From an uncultured Treponema sp. (GTDB taxonomy: Bacteria > Spirochaetota > Spirochaetia > Treponematales > Treponemataceae), in contig CALFJF010000076.1 in assembly GCA_937877535.1 (NCBI GenBank), forward strand, positions 1 to 25,819: a stretch of DNA of 25,819 bases, given 5' to 3'. Shown here piece by piece: positions 13,837 to 21,117 of this stretch. A program made the position numbers and the translations under genes. Every line of letters starts with the position of its first letter. The stretch's first letter is position 1. Under the pieces are notes generated by a model. That model had not been told where the DNA came from. It saw only the letters and a program-made list of their open reading frames with translations, and ran no database searches.

Positions 13837-15094
13837 ACTCTTCCTCGTCTCTTCCACTAATCACAAGGTCGCCAGAATCGTAGGCATTCCTCATGTCGGC
13901 AATAAATTTTCCAGTCGCCTTGTCAACTTCGCTTCTTTTCATGGGTCGCAAAACGTCCTCGGTTCTAACAATTTCCTTTGCCCTTGATTGAGATACATTT
14001 CCAAGGATTTTCGCTCTAAAACGCTCCTCTTTGCCCGCAATGAGAAACGCTACGTCGTTGTCATCGAGTTTTCTAAGATAATCTTGAAGATAGCGGTCAT
14101 CCGCCCGAATGATGTCAGCCGTCGTAAAAAGCCTATCGCGCAAATCCGCGCCCAACGCGGCATCAGTTTCAGCAAGCGTATCGAGGATTTCTTCCTCGCT
14201 TTTTGGGTCCATTCTACGAAGGATTTGAGCAAGCGCATCGCGCCCGTTTATGGAATCGGAGCGTTGAACGTTGATTTTCTTGACTTTTTCGTGCATCGCG
14301 CTATCAACGCGGCGCAAAACCTCCGGGTCGATTTTTTTGAGCGAAGCCAAGCGCAAAACCACATCTTTTTTTTCAAGTGGCGGAAAAGAGCGAATCACCT
14401 CGGCGGCAATTTTTGGCTTTAGATACGACAAAACCAACGCGCGAACCGCATTCGACTCGTCGTGGAGAACTAAAGACACTTTTTCGCTATCCGCCTCGGA
14501 CAAAAATTCAAACGGTTTGATTGGAGCCGTAGCAGCCGCATTTCCAAGTATTTCCTTTGCTTTTTCCGTTCCAAAAGCCTTTTCGAGCATAGCCCTTGCC
14601 GTTTCAATGCCACCATCTTCGCGCGAACGCGAAATGAGCGACTGAAACTCCTCAAGGATTTCTTCCGCTTCGTTTGGGTCAACTTTTTGTATCGACGCAA
14701 TTTCTGGAATGATTTTTTCGGTCTGCTCTTCAGAAAGACGCGGAAGGATTTTTGCCGCCTCGTCCACACCAATTAAAAGCAAAAATTTTGCAACGCGACG
14801 GTAAACGCTTTCTCTGCCGTCCGCGTCCCGAGGCAACGCAGGAACTTTAAGAAGTCCGCCCGAAGTAAGCGCACGAGCGGCGGCAACTGCATCTGAGTTT
14901 CCTTCAAATGCAGTGTTTTTTTGAACATTTACAGTACGCAAAGGAGCGGTTTCTTCTTTTTTTTCAGCGATTTTTTCTTTTGCAACTTTTGGAAAAACTG
15001 GCTTTGAAACGTTTTTTGTACCATTTTCAGAATCAAAGCCAGACGTTTTTGCACCATTTTTGTATGCATTCATCAGCAACGTTTGAAGATTCAT
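13829..15094 (-). CDS. fliG1: Flagellar motor switch protein FliG paralogue (spirochaete FliG1 type)
   Basis: The product is 421 residues, about 80 longer than canonical FliG because of a Lys/Glu-rich N-terminal extension (residues 1-95). FliG N and middle domains follow (VYRRVAKFLLLIGVDEAAKI near 95; ALVLSYLKPKIAAEVI). The EHPQ-type motif is degenerate (HDESNA in its place). The C-terminal torque domain retains charged residues: IIRADDRYLQDYLRKLDD, KEERFRAKILGNVSQSRA and a C-end DLVISGRDEEEYV. Spirochaetes carry a canonical FliG2 in the fliF operon and a divergent FliG1; in Borrelia FliG1 sits at one pole and is needed for normal motility. No clear ribosome site is seen before the ATG. It follows the flaA terminator and is coupled to the protease. 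Confidence 0.88.
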   Translation of the reverse strand: MNLQTLLMNAYKNGAKTSGFDSENGTKNVSKPVFPKVAKEKIAEKKEETAPLRTVNVQKNTAFEGNSDAVAAARALTSGGLLKVPALPRDADGRESVYRRVAKFLLLIGVDEAAKILPRLSEEQTEKIIPEIASIQKVDPNEAEEILEEFQSLISRSREDGGIETARAMLEKAFGTEKAKEILGNAAATAPIKPFEFLSEADSEKVSLVLHDESNAVRALVLSYLKPKIAAEVIRSFPPLEKKDVVLRLASLKKIDPEVLRRVDSAMHEKVKKINVQRSDSINGRDALAQILRRMDPKSEEEILDTLAETDAALGADLRDRLFTTADIIRADDRYLQDYLRKLDDNDVAFLIAGKEERFRAKILGNVSQSRAKEIVRTEDVLRPMKRSEVDKATGKFIADMRNAYDSGDLVISGRDEEEYV

Positions 15095-15121
15095 AGACGA
15101 CCATTTTACATTGTATTTTTA

Positions 15122-15161
15122 CAAAAAAAAAGTCCGCTCTCAAATTGAGCGGACTTTTTTT
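15122..15161. terminator. Strong bidirectional terminator after the flaA pair
   Basis: AGTCCGCTC (15131-15139) and GAGCGGACT (15147-15155) form a 9-bp stem with a 7-nt loop. A-runs lie on the left and T-runs on the right. On the minus strand it separates flaA from fliG1. Confidence 0.92.
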
Positions 15162-15173
15162 AGAAAAAAACTA

Positions 15174-15887
15174 TTACCAGTCGTCTCTCATATCGTCTTC
15201 ATCGCGATTTTCAACGTCGTAGAGGTCGGTAACGGCGCGAAGGTCGTCGAGATAGAGGTAGTACGTTCCGCGAGCAAGCACTGGATTGCAGTCAACGCGG
15301 AATCCCACGATGCGAAGTCCGGGTCTCTCGCCATCGGTCGCACTCTGCTGGATAATTCCATGTTCTCCATCGGGAGTCGGCGGAACAGCAACCTGCATTT
15401 TTTTCCAACCGCTAAAACCGAGCGTACCAACGTACAACTCAAAATTGTTTCCGTAATAATCCTGCACGAGGACATAAAGCGTGTGGTCAATATTGCGCCC
15501 AGTCGCCCAGAGCGAAATTGTTTTTGTAACACCTTCAATCGGAATTGGACGAGTTGAGCGAATGAAGAACGAGTTAAGTCCACGATGGAAGAACTCGACT
15601 TTTACGCCAAGAACTTTTGTATCAGGAATATCCTCATCGCCTTGAATTGGCTCTTTTGCAGCGGGGCTGCCTTCAAAAAGGCGAACGCCAATCACGCCGT
15701 TATCTGGCGAAATCGAAGCAGTCCAACTTCCTTCAAGTTCAAAGCGGTCAACAGAAACCTCTTTGAGAGCCTGTCGCGCGGAATCATTACCAATAACGGT
15801 CGGGTCTGGAGAAGCGACGCTCTCCTGCGCAAAAACGAATCCCGCCGTTGCAGCCAGTGTCAGTACAGAAGTAAGTAACTTTTTCAT
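15174..15887 (-). CDS. FlaA-family flagellar filament outer layer protein, second gene
   Basis: This 237-residue exported protein has a signal peptide ending GFVFAQ (residue 21). FlaA-family features follow: FELEGSWTASISPDNGV, LGVKVEFFHRGLNSFFI, ISLWATGRNIDHTLYVLVQD, FSGWKKMQV and LRIVGFRVDCNP, ending DLYDVENRDEDDMRDDW. FlaA proteins coat the periplasmic filament core in spirochaetes. It corresponds to the second of the paired flaA genes found in Treponema (the TP0663/TP0664-type pair, by architecture). Its ATG overlaps the stop of the upstream flaA gene by one base (TAATG), so the two are coupled. A strong terminator follows. Confidence 0.88.
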   Translation of the reverse strand: MKKLLTSVLTLAATAGFVFAQESVASPDPTVIGNDSARQALKEVSVDRFELEGSWTASISPDNGVIGVRLFEGSPAAKEPIQGDEDIPDTKVLGVKVEFFHRGLNSFFIRSTRPIPIEGVTKTISLWATGRNIDHTLYVLVQDYYGNNFELYVGTLGFSGWKKMQVAVPPTPDGEHGIIQQSATDGERPGLRIVGFRVDCNPVLARGTYYLYLDDLRAVTDLYDVENRDEDDMRDDW

Positions 15888-16651
15888 TATTTTGCATCTC
15901 CTGTTGAAGCCGATGTAGCGGTCGAGCTAGAACCTGATGAAGACGAACCAGAATCGCCGAAGTCAATTTCGCGAAGTTCGTAGCCATCGTAGATATCGCT
16001 CAACGTGTTTGTGGTATATTTGAGTTGGTCAAAGAAAATATCGAAATCATCGACATATTCGTTCGGGTCTGTTCGCACGCGGAATCCAACAAACATCAAC
16101 GATTTTGGACCACTGCGAAGTCGTGAGTGCTGCCGAATATATGTAGGAACTGGCACAATAACGTTTCTCCAGCCAGAGAATGTCATTGTGGCTGCTGGAA
16201 GCGTGTAAACGCGACCGTCAGCATCGCGGACAAGAATGTCCAAATGATAGAGGTAATTTGCTCCCCAAACCCAGAAATCAATCTGGCTAACAGTACCGAT
16301 AAGTGGAAGCTCGTAAGGCTTGCCGTCTTTTTCTGGGTACACTTCAAACCAGTTCTCGCCTTTGCGGAGGAAACTTGTTGAAACCCCGTACACTTTTGGG
16401 GTTTCATCGCCCGTGTTCAACACGCGGAGCGAGTTTGGTTGCCCCTCAAAATAACCTTGCTTGGGGAATCCGTTTTCCGAATCGATGAAGCGACTTGTTG
16501 CCACGTTCCACGTCCACTCGTTTTTCCCCGTTTCGTCGAAGTCTTCGACGACGATTGTCTCTACGGCTCTATTGCTAGGCTGCGCAACCGCAGGAATGCA
16601 GAATGCCGCCAGAAGAGCAAGACTCGTAAAGACTACTGCGCCCTTTTTCAT
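15887..16651 (-). CDS. flaA: FlaA-family flagellar filament outer layer protein, first gene
   Basis: This 254-residue exported sheath protein has a signal peptide ending PAVAQ (residue 24). Family features follow: ETIVVEDFDETGKNEWTW, STSFLRKGENWFEVYP, IDFWVWGANYLYHLDILVRD, MTFSGWRNVIVPVP and LMFVGFRVRTDP. The C-terminus is an unusual Ser/Thr/Gly/Ala tail (SGSSSSGSSSTATSASTG) that looks disordered and may be modified. AGGAG lies 6-7 nt before the ATG. The promoter at 16715-16744 is near consensus for the housekeeping sigma factor, consistent with FlaA genes not needing the flagellar sigma-28. Confidence 0.9.
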   Translation of the reverse strand: MKKGAVVFTSLALLAAFCIPAVAQPSNRAVETIVVEDFDETGKNEWTWNVATSRFIDSENGFPKQGYFEGQPNSLRVLNTGDETPKVYGVSTSFLRKGENWFEVYPEKDGKPYELPLIGTVSQIDFWVWGANYLYHLDILVRDADGRVYTLPAATMTFSGWRNVIVPVPTYIRQHSRLRSGPKSLMFVGFRVRTDPNEYVDDFDIFFDQLKYTTNTLSDIYDGYELREIDFGDSGSSSSGSSSTATSASTGDAK

Positions 16652-16714
16652 TCAAAACTCCTTCGTTTTCTTGTTTGTGCCTCCCCGCCTTGTATCTAGG
16701 ACTGCACATCAAGC

Positions 16715-16744
16715 ATTATATTTCTGTACGCCCCCCTTTGTCAA
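16715..16744 (-). promoter_or_regulatory. flaA operon promoter
   Basis: On the minus strand: TTGACA (16744-16739), 18-bp spacer, TATAAT (16720-16715). Both boxes are perfect sigma-70 matches. The leader to the ATG is about 58 nt. Confidence 0.88.
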
Positions 16745-16886
16745 ACGGTTTTATCATCTTTGCCAAAAATTTGTCCGCTAAAAACAACCGAAATCCCGCA
16801 AAAATTACAGAAAAACGCGCGGGCTAAACTGACTTTGGCGAAAAAATCGTTCTAAATCCGAAGTTTTTGCTTCCCTTATTATTTTC

Positions 16887-16915
16887 TTGATTTATTGCAA
16901 AAATCATCATACTAT
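16887..16915 (+). promoter_or_regulatory. Aldolase gene promoter
   Basis: TTGATT (16887-16892), 17-bp spacer, TACTAT (16910-16915), 40 bp ahead of the start codon. The rest of the 303-bp gap between flaA and the aldolase gene holds only the divergent flaA promoter and AT-rich sequence. Confidence 0.65.
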
Positions 16916-16954
16916 TCCAGATACCTTAAAATAACGTTTTTTCTAGGAGTTGAT

Positions 16955-17953
16955 ATGTTCAGTTACAAAGAAATCGGACTGGTGAACACAAAGGAGATGT
17001 TCGCAAAGGCAATGAAAGGCGGATACGCAATTCCTGCGTACAACTTCAATAATATGGAGCAAATGCAGGCGATAATTCAGGCTTGCGTAGAAACAAAATC
17101 GCCTGTCATTCTTCAAGTTTCAAAGGGAGCAAGGCAATACGCAGACAAATTTATCCTTCGGAATATGGCGCGTGGCGCGATTGAGTATGCAAAAGAACTC
17201 GGTTGCGAGATTCCGATTGCGCTTCATCTTGACCACGGACCAAATTTTGAAGTCGCAAAAGATTGTATCGATAATGGTTTTTCTTCCGTTATGATTGACG
17301 GTTCTGCGCTTCCTTACGACGAAAATGTTGCGTTGACAAAGCAAGTTTGCGATTACGCTCATCAGCACGATGTTACGGTTGAAGGAGAATTGGGAGTTCT
17401 TGGCGGAGTTGAAGACGACGTTTCTGCCGAGGAGTCAAAGTACACAAAACCTGAGGAAGTACAGGATTTTGTTTCAAAAACGGGAGTCGATTCGCTGGCA
17501 ATTTCAATCGGAACAAGTCACGGTCGCTGTAAATTCACGCCAGAGCAGTGTACGCGAACTCCAGACGGGGTTTTGGTTCCGCCTCCACTTGCATTTGACG
17601 TTCTTGAAGGCGTAGAAAAAATGATTCCTGGATTCCCGATTGTACTTCACGGTTCGTCGAGCGTTCCTGTTGAATACGTACGAATTATAGAACAATTTGG
17701 CGGAAAAATTCCAGATTCCGTTGGAATTCCAGAAGAGCAACTGAGAAAAGCGGCAAAAAGCGCAGTTTGCAAAATCAATATCGATTCAGACGGACGACTT
17801 GCCATGACCGCAATGATTCGCAAAATGTTCGCAGAGCATCCAGAAGAATTTGACCCACGCAAATATTTAGGACCTGCCCGCGAAGAACTCAAAAAAATGT
17901 ACGCGCGCAAAAACATCGAGGTTTTGGGTTCAGCAGGACACGCTCTCGACTAA
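16955..17953 (+). CDS. fba: Class II fructose-bisphosphate aldolase
   Basis: This glycolytic enzyme splits fructose-1,6-bisphosphate into dihydroxyacetone phosphate and glyceraldehyde-3-phosphate, using zinc. The 332-residue protein starts MFSYKEIGLVNTKEMFAKAM with the family opening YAIPAYNFNN. The catalytic Asp and zinc His are in ALHLDHG (D93, H94). Further ligand and substrate residues are in VEGELGVLGG, ISIGTSHGRC (zinc His), VLHGSSSVP and CKINIDSDGR. The start at 16955 has TAGGAGTTGAT upstream and a promoter at 16887-16915. It is transcribed alone; no T-rich terminator directly follows, only a large composite palindrome. Confidence 0.96.
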   Translation: MFSYKEIGLVNTKEMFAKAMKGGYAIPAYNFNNMEQMQAIIQACVETKSPVILQVSKGARQYADKFILRNMARGAIEYAKELGCEIPIALHLDHGPNFEVAKDCIDNGFSSVMIDGSALPYDENVALTKQVCDYAHQHDVTVEGELGVLGGVEDDVSAEESKYTKPEEVQDFVSKTGVDSLAISIGTSHGRCKFTPEQCTRTPDGVLVPPPLAFDVLEGVEKMIPGFPIVLHGSSSVPVEYVRIIEQFGGKIPDSVGIPEEQLRKAAKSAVCKINIDSDGRLAMTAMIRKMFAEHPEEFDPRKYLGPAREELKKMYARKNIEVLGSAGHALD

Positions 17954-17963
17954 AAAATCTGGT

Positions 17964-18105
17964 GGTGTTACAGAAAGTATGCTGGGAGCGGTGGTTGAGT
18001 AGACCGAAGGTCGTATCGAAACCACAAAAAAAACGAGTGGATGGTGGTTTCGACAAGCTCAACCACCGCATATCGCTTACAGGTCAGCATACATTTTGTA
18101 ACATC
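17964..18105. repeat. Composite nested palindrome (outer 19-bp arms with a GGTGGTT pair inside)
   Basis: Outer arms TGTTACAGAAAGTATGCTG (17966-17984) and CAGCATACATTTTGTAACA (18085-18103) are inverted with two mismatches. Between them lie a GGTGGTTGAG...CGAAACCAC copy (from 17991) and an opposite GTGGTTTCGACAAGCTCAAC copy ending in CACCGC (to 18069). It appears that one palindrome pair was inserted in another hairpin. Confidence 0.85.
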
Positions 18106-18156
18106 TCCAAAAATCTTGAGCGATAACGCAATTCGCAAATAGATGTATTCAAAAAA

Positions 18157-18188
18157 ACAAAAGCGCGGTATGTTTGCCACGCTTTTGT
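18157..18188 (-). terminator. Hairpin with minus-strand T-run
   Basis: ACAAAAGCG (18157-18165) and CGCTTTTGT (18180-18188) form a stem extended by GG/CC. On the minus strand a run of seven T follows; on the plus strand only TTGT. It could end leftward transcripts or act weakly on aldolase read-through. Confidence 0.5.
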
Positions 18189-18231
18189 TGCAATAAAACC
18201 GTGGGAAATTCTCTTTTCCGAACAACGCCAC

Positions 18232-18261
18232 TAGACAGCAGCGCGAAAAATCCGTTATTAT
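18232..18261 (+). promoter_or_regulatory. infC operon promoter (probable)
   Basis: TAGACA (18232-18237), 18-bp spacer, TATTAT (18256-18261). An overlapping TATAGT (18259-18264) could serve as an alternative -10. The leader is about 40 nt. Confidence 0.55.
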
Positions 18262-18282
18262 AGTGCGTATATTTTACTGACC

Positions 18283-18301
18283 TGACGGGAATCTTCCGTC
18301 A
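18283..18301 (+). promoter_or_regulatory. Small hairpin abutting the infC ribosome site
   Basis: TGACGG (18283-18288) and CCGTCA (18296-18301) form a stem directly before AGAGGAGG. It may tune infC translation; its role is inferred from position only. Confidence 0.45.
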
Positions 18302-18310
18302 AGAGGAGGA

Positions 18311-18844
18311 GTGTTGGCAGATACAAGGGGACTGCGGATTAACGAGCAAATCCGCGTGCGCGAGGTACGACTTATTGATGACAAGGGTGAGCAGAACGGA
18401 ATTCTGCCAACCATTGAGGCACTTAGACTTGCAAAGGAGCGCGAACTCGACCTCGTGGAAGTTTCACCGAATGCAAATCCTCCAGTGTGTAAAATCCTCA
18501 ATTATGGAAAATACAAGTTCGAGCAGGAAAAAAGACTCCGTGATTCCCGCAAGAACCAAAAAGCCTTAAAGATAAAGGAAATTCGGATGCAACCAAAAAT
18601 TGGTCCGGGCGACCTTGACACGAAGGCGAAACACGTTCAAGAATTTTTAGACGAGGGAAACAAGGTCAAAGTTACGATTCGCTTCCGAGGTCGAGAACTT
18701 GCCCACACAGAACTCGGCTACGATGTTTTGAACGAAGTGCTAAAACGACTAACGGAAAATTCCTATGTTGTGGAAAAACCTGCTGCAATGGAAGGCAGAT
18801 TTATGTCCATGACGCTGAACTCCAGAGTCGGAAAGCAATCTTAA
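18311..18844 (+). CDS. infC: Translation initiation factor IF-3
   Basis: IF-3 binds the 30S subunit, prevents premature 50S joining and checks the start codon. The product is about 177 residues with N-domain RINEQIRVREVRLID and GILPTIEALRLAKERELDLV, linker KYKFEQEKRLRDSRKNQKAL and C-domain KEIRMQPKIGPGDLDTKA, VKVTIRFRGRE. No ATG is available before the conserved RINEQI. The candidates are GTG at 18311 or TTG at 18314 after the Shine-Dalgarno GAGGAGG. TTG is 4 nt from GGAGG and GTG only 1 nt, so TTG may be the true start. A rare start codon is a known hallmark of infC and allows autoregulation. It is first in an infC-rpmI-rplT operon. Confidence 0.95.
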   Translation: MLADTRGLRINEQIRVREVRLIDDKGEQNGILPTIEALRLAKERELDLVEVSPNANPPVCKILNYGKYKFEQEKRLRDSRKNQKALKIKEIRMQPKIGPGDLDTKAKHVQEFLDEGNKVKVTIRFRGRELAHTELGYDVLNEVLKRLTENSYVVEKPAAMEGRFMSMTLNSRVGKQS

Positions 18845-18919
18845 AAAGCGAACGACCGATTTTTAAGAAACTCACAATTATTCTTTAATTCAAAGATTAT
18901 TTTAAGGAAGGAATCTACA

Positions 18920-19126
18920 ATGTCTAAGAACAAGATGAAGACAAAGAAATCCTCGGCAAAGCGTTTTTCGCTCACGGGGACGGGAAAAATCAAGTACAAA
19001 AAAATGAATCTGCGCCATATTTTGACAAAAAAATCGTCAAAACGAAAAATGCACCTCAGAGGAGCGGGGATTCTTTCAGAAGACTCCGCGGCGAGAATCA
19101 GAAAGCAGCAACTTCCTTACGGCTAA
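18920..19126 (+). CDS. rpmI: 50S ribosomal protein L35
   Basis: This 68-residue, very basic protein opens KMKTKKSSAKRFSLTGTGKI, followed by KLRHIL-type NLRHILTKKSSKRKMHLRG and a final RKQQLPYG, all typical of L35. AAGGAAGG lies before the ATG at 18920. It sits in the conserved infC-rpmI-rplT order, 75 nt after infC. Confidence 0.96.
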   Translation: MSKNKMKTKKSSAKRFSLTGTGKIKYKKMNLRHILTKKSSKRKMHLRGAGILSEDSAARIRKQQLPYG

Positions 19127-19145
19127 TTTCTGATTTATAAAACAA

Positions 19146-19246
19146 AAGCGAATAAAAACGCATTTTTCAAAAAAATCGGAAGGTTATGAGATTTTCGTTT
19201 TATCAAAAAATCAAAACGAAAAATAACAAAAAATGCAAAATCGCTT
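19146..19246 (+). promoter_or_regulatory. Nested long stem-loop between rpmI and rplT
   Basis: Three pairs of arms nest symmetrically: AAGCGA (19146) with TCGCTT (19241-19246), GCATTTTT (19160-19167) with AAAAATGC (19229-19236), and TTTTCGTTTT (19192-19201) with AAAACGAAAA (19213-19222). The intergenic gap is 191 nt, long for this operon. A role in L20-mediated feedback, RNA processing or partial termination is possible. Confidence 0.6.
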
Positions 19247-19317
19247 GAGTTTTTAACATGGAATCTGTTTCAAAACAGGTCAATTATTTTCAAATTCATT
19301 TTAATGGAGAATAAAAA

Positions 19318-19677
19318 ATGTCAAGAGCGATAGATGGAACAAAAAGAAATAACCGTCGCGCGAAAATCTTGAAACTTGCAAAAGGTTTTACTGGTCGGCG
19401 CGGAACAAATTTTAAGGCTGCGCGGGATGCCGTAACAAAGGCACTTTCGCACGCATATGATGACAGGCGCAACAAAAAAGGCGATTTTAGACGACTTTGG
19501 ATTTCCAGAATCAACGCTGCCGTGCGCGATGAAGGACTCACCTACTCGCGTTTTATCGACGGAATTACAAAAGCGGGAATCACGCTGAATCGCAAAGCGT
19601 TGTCAAATCTTGCTATTGAAGACCCAGCAGCATTCAAAGCAGTTGTTGACGTAGCAAAAAAAGCCCTCAAGGCGTAA
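19318..19677 (+). CDS. rplT: 50S ribosomal protein L20
   Basis: This 119-residue rRNA-binding protein is needed for early 50S assembly and is the known feedback regulator of its operon in other bacteria. Typical sequence is KRNNRRAKILKLAKGFTGRR, AYDDRRNKKGDFRRLWISRI, NAAVRDEGLTYSRFI and LNRKALSNLAIEDPAAF. GGAGAA lies 8 nt before the ATG. It is followed after 24 nt by the ZapB-like gene, so the transcript may continue into the division genes. Confidence 0.97.
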   Translation: MSRAIDGTKRNNRRAKILKLAKGFTGRRGTNFKAARDAVTKALSHAYDDRRNKKGDFRRLWISRINAAVRDEGLTYSRFIDGITKAGITLNRKALSNLAIEDPAAFKAVVDVAKKALKA

Positions 19678-19701
19678 AAACGGGAAAAGTGGGAGGAAAT
19701 C

Positions 19702-20286
19702 ATGGTTTCAATCGAGCAGATTGCAATTTTGGAGCAGAAGGTCGAAGGTGCTGTAGCGAAAATCGCACAGTTGACAGCGGAAAACGATGCTTTGCGTAGC
19801 AAATGCGTAGAGCTCACAAACGCGCTTTCCGCAAAAACGGAGCAACTTTCGGCATTTCAAACCGACCAAAATAAAATCGAGGTTGGAATCATGAAGGCTC
19901 TTGAGCAGTTGCGTTCTCTGGAAGGAATAAAAACGGCTTCTTCGGAAATGACGAACAACGCACCAAACGAAGAAAACGCGCCAAAATCAGATGCGCCAAC
20001 GGAAGTTCAAGAGCCACCCGCAGAACCTTCGCTTGAAGAGTCAAAAACGCAAGAATCTTCCGAAGCGAATTTTGAAACAAACAACGAAAACACTATCGAA
20101 GAAAACGAATCAAGCGAAACAGCCGAAGACAATCAAAGCACTGAACAAAGTTCTCAAACGGAGGATTCTGTTACCGAGCAAACAGTTCCGTCTAATTCTG
20201 AAAATGAAACAGAAGAACCGTCGCTTTCCGACGACGCGGAAACGGATACGCCTCAAGATTCAAAGGCAATATTTGATATTTTCTAG
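19702..20286 (+). CDS. ZapB-like coiled-coil protein with a long acidic tail
   Basis: The first 75 residues form a heptad-rich coiled coil (IEQIAILEQKVEGAVAKIAQ, LTAENDALRSKCVELTNAL), resembling ZapB-type division proteins. The remaining 120 residues are Glu/Ser/Asn/Thr-rich and almost certainly disordered. The protein then ends abruptly in a hydrophobic DSKAIFDIF, which could be a docking peptide. GGGAGGAAATC precedes the ATG. The gene lies just before zapA; the two products may act together at the Z ring, as ZapB does with ZapA in enterobacteria. Assignment to ZapB rests on architecture and context only. Confidence 0.7.
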   Translation: MVSIEQIAILEQKVEGAVAKIAQLTAENDALRSKCVELTNALSAKTEQLSAFQTDQNKIEVGIMKALEQLRSLEGIKTASSEMTNNAPNEENAPKSDAPTEVQEPPAEPSLEESKTQESSEANFETNNENTIEENESSETAEDNQSTEQSSQTEDSVTEQTVPSNSENETEEPSLSDDAETDTPQDSKAIFDIF

Positions 20287-20319
20287 TTTCTTATTTTGAC
20301 CAGTTTGGGTAGGCTCACT

Positions 20320-20658
20320 ATGAATTCTTTACAGATTAGTATGCTTGGAACGTCTTTTTCTATAAAGGCTGCCGAGGATGAAGCGTACCTCAAAAAACTT
20401 CTCAAATATTACAGGCAAATTGCAGAGCACGTTTCAAAAAGCGAACAACCGCTTTCTAATATTCAAGTTGCGGTGCTTTCAGGGTTAATGCTCTGCGACG
20501 AACTTTACAAAGAAAAATCAAAAAAAGCCGTCGAAAAATCAAAAGAAAGTGAAGTGCGGCAACAAGAAGCCGAAATTGACGCAAAAATCGAAGAGGCGAC
20601 TCTTTCGATGATAAAAAAACTCGACGAAGCACTCAAACTATCGGAACAAAAAAAATGA
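20320..20658 (+). CDS. zapA: Cell division protein ZapA
   Basis: This protein, 112 residues from ATG 20320, opens LQISMLGTSFSIKAAEDEAY followed by LKKLLKYYRQIAEHV, the ZapA signature. The hydrophobic helix IQVAVLSGLMLCDELY follows, then a Lys/Glu-rich coiled coil to the end. ZapA crosslinks FtsZ protofilaments. An upstream in-frame extension exists but has no ribosome site, so this ATG is preferred, although the GGTAGG before it is weak. The stop overlaps the next ATG (ATGA), indicating coupling to the DUF188 gene. Confidence 0.88.
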   Translation: MNSLQISMLGTSFSIKAAEDEAYLKKLLKYYRQIAEHVSKSEQPLSNIQVAVLSGLMLCDELYKEKSKKAVEKSKESEVRQQEAEIDAKIEEATLSMIKKLDEALKLSEQKK

Positions 20659-21110
20659 CAGTTTGGATTGACGCAGATTCCTGTCCAGTCATATTGCGAA
20701 CGTTTTTGGAAGAGCGGGCAAAAAAAAGCGGTTTTGCGCTTTCACTTGTGGCAAATCGCGAAATCAAAAAAAGAGAAGAACACAAACATATAAAAATGAT
20801 TGTTTGCTCAAAAGAAAAAGGCGCGGCAGACGATTTTTTGGTTGAAAACGCAAAAGAAAACGACATCGTTGTAACGCGCGACATTCCTCTCGCTGCTCGC
20901 CTTTTGGAAAAAAACATTTGTACGCTAAACGACCGAGGAACGATTTTTGACAAAGATTCCATAGAAGACCGGCTCAAAATGCGGGAATTTAGCATGAATC
21001 TTTCTGCGCTCGGTTTTTCTGGAAGCGAAAAAAGTTTTTACGGAAAAAAAGAACTCGATTCGTTTAAGCAATCTTTTGAATTCGCGCTTTCTCGAAGGAT
21101 TTTTTTATAA
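20655..21110 (+). CDS. UPF0178/DUF188 family protein (YaiI/YqxD type)
   Basis: This 151-residue protein opens MTVWIDADSCPVILRTFLEE, the DUF188 signature with an acidic DAD centre resembling a PIN-like nuclease fold. GAADDFLVENAKENDIVVTR and DIPLAARLLEK follow (second acidic cluster), then LNDRGTIFDKDSI. The family is widespread and uncharacterised; a nuclease role is suspected from the fold. It is coupled to zapA by ATGA. It ends 7 bp from the convergent HD-GYP gene, with no obvious terminator between them. Confidence 0.9.
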   Translation: MTVWIDADSCPVILRTFLEERAKKSGFALSLVANREIKKREEHKHIKMIVCSKEKGAADDFLVENAKENDIVVTRDIPLAARLLEKNICTLNDRGTIFDKDSIEDRLKMREFSMNLSALGFSGSEKSFYGKKELDSFKQSFEFALSRRIFL

Positions 21111-21117
21111 TTATATT

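Noticed and set aside
13836..13857. GTG at 13857 as the M16 protease start
   Set aside because: The ATG at 13836 has GAGGAAGAG directly upstream and the typical 8-bp stop-start overlap with fliG1.
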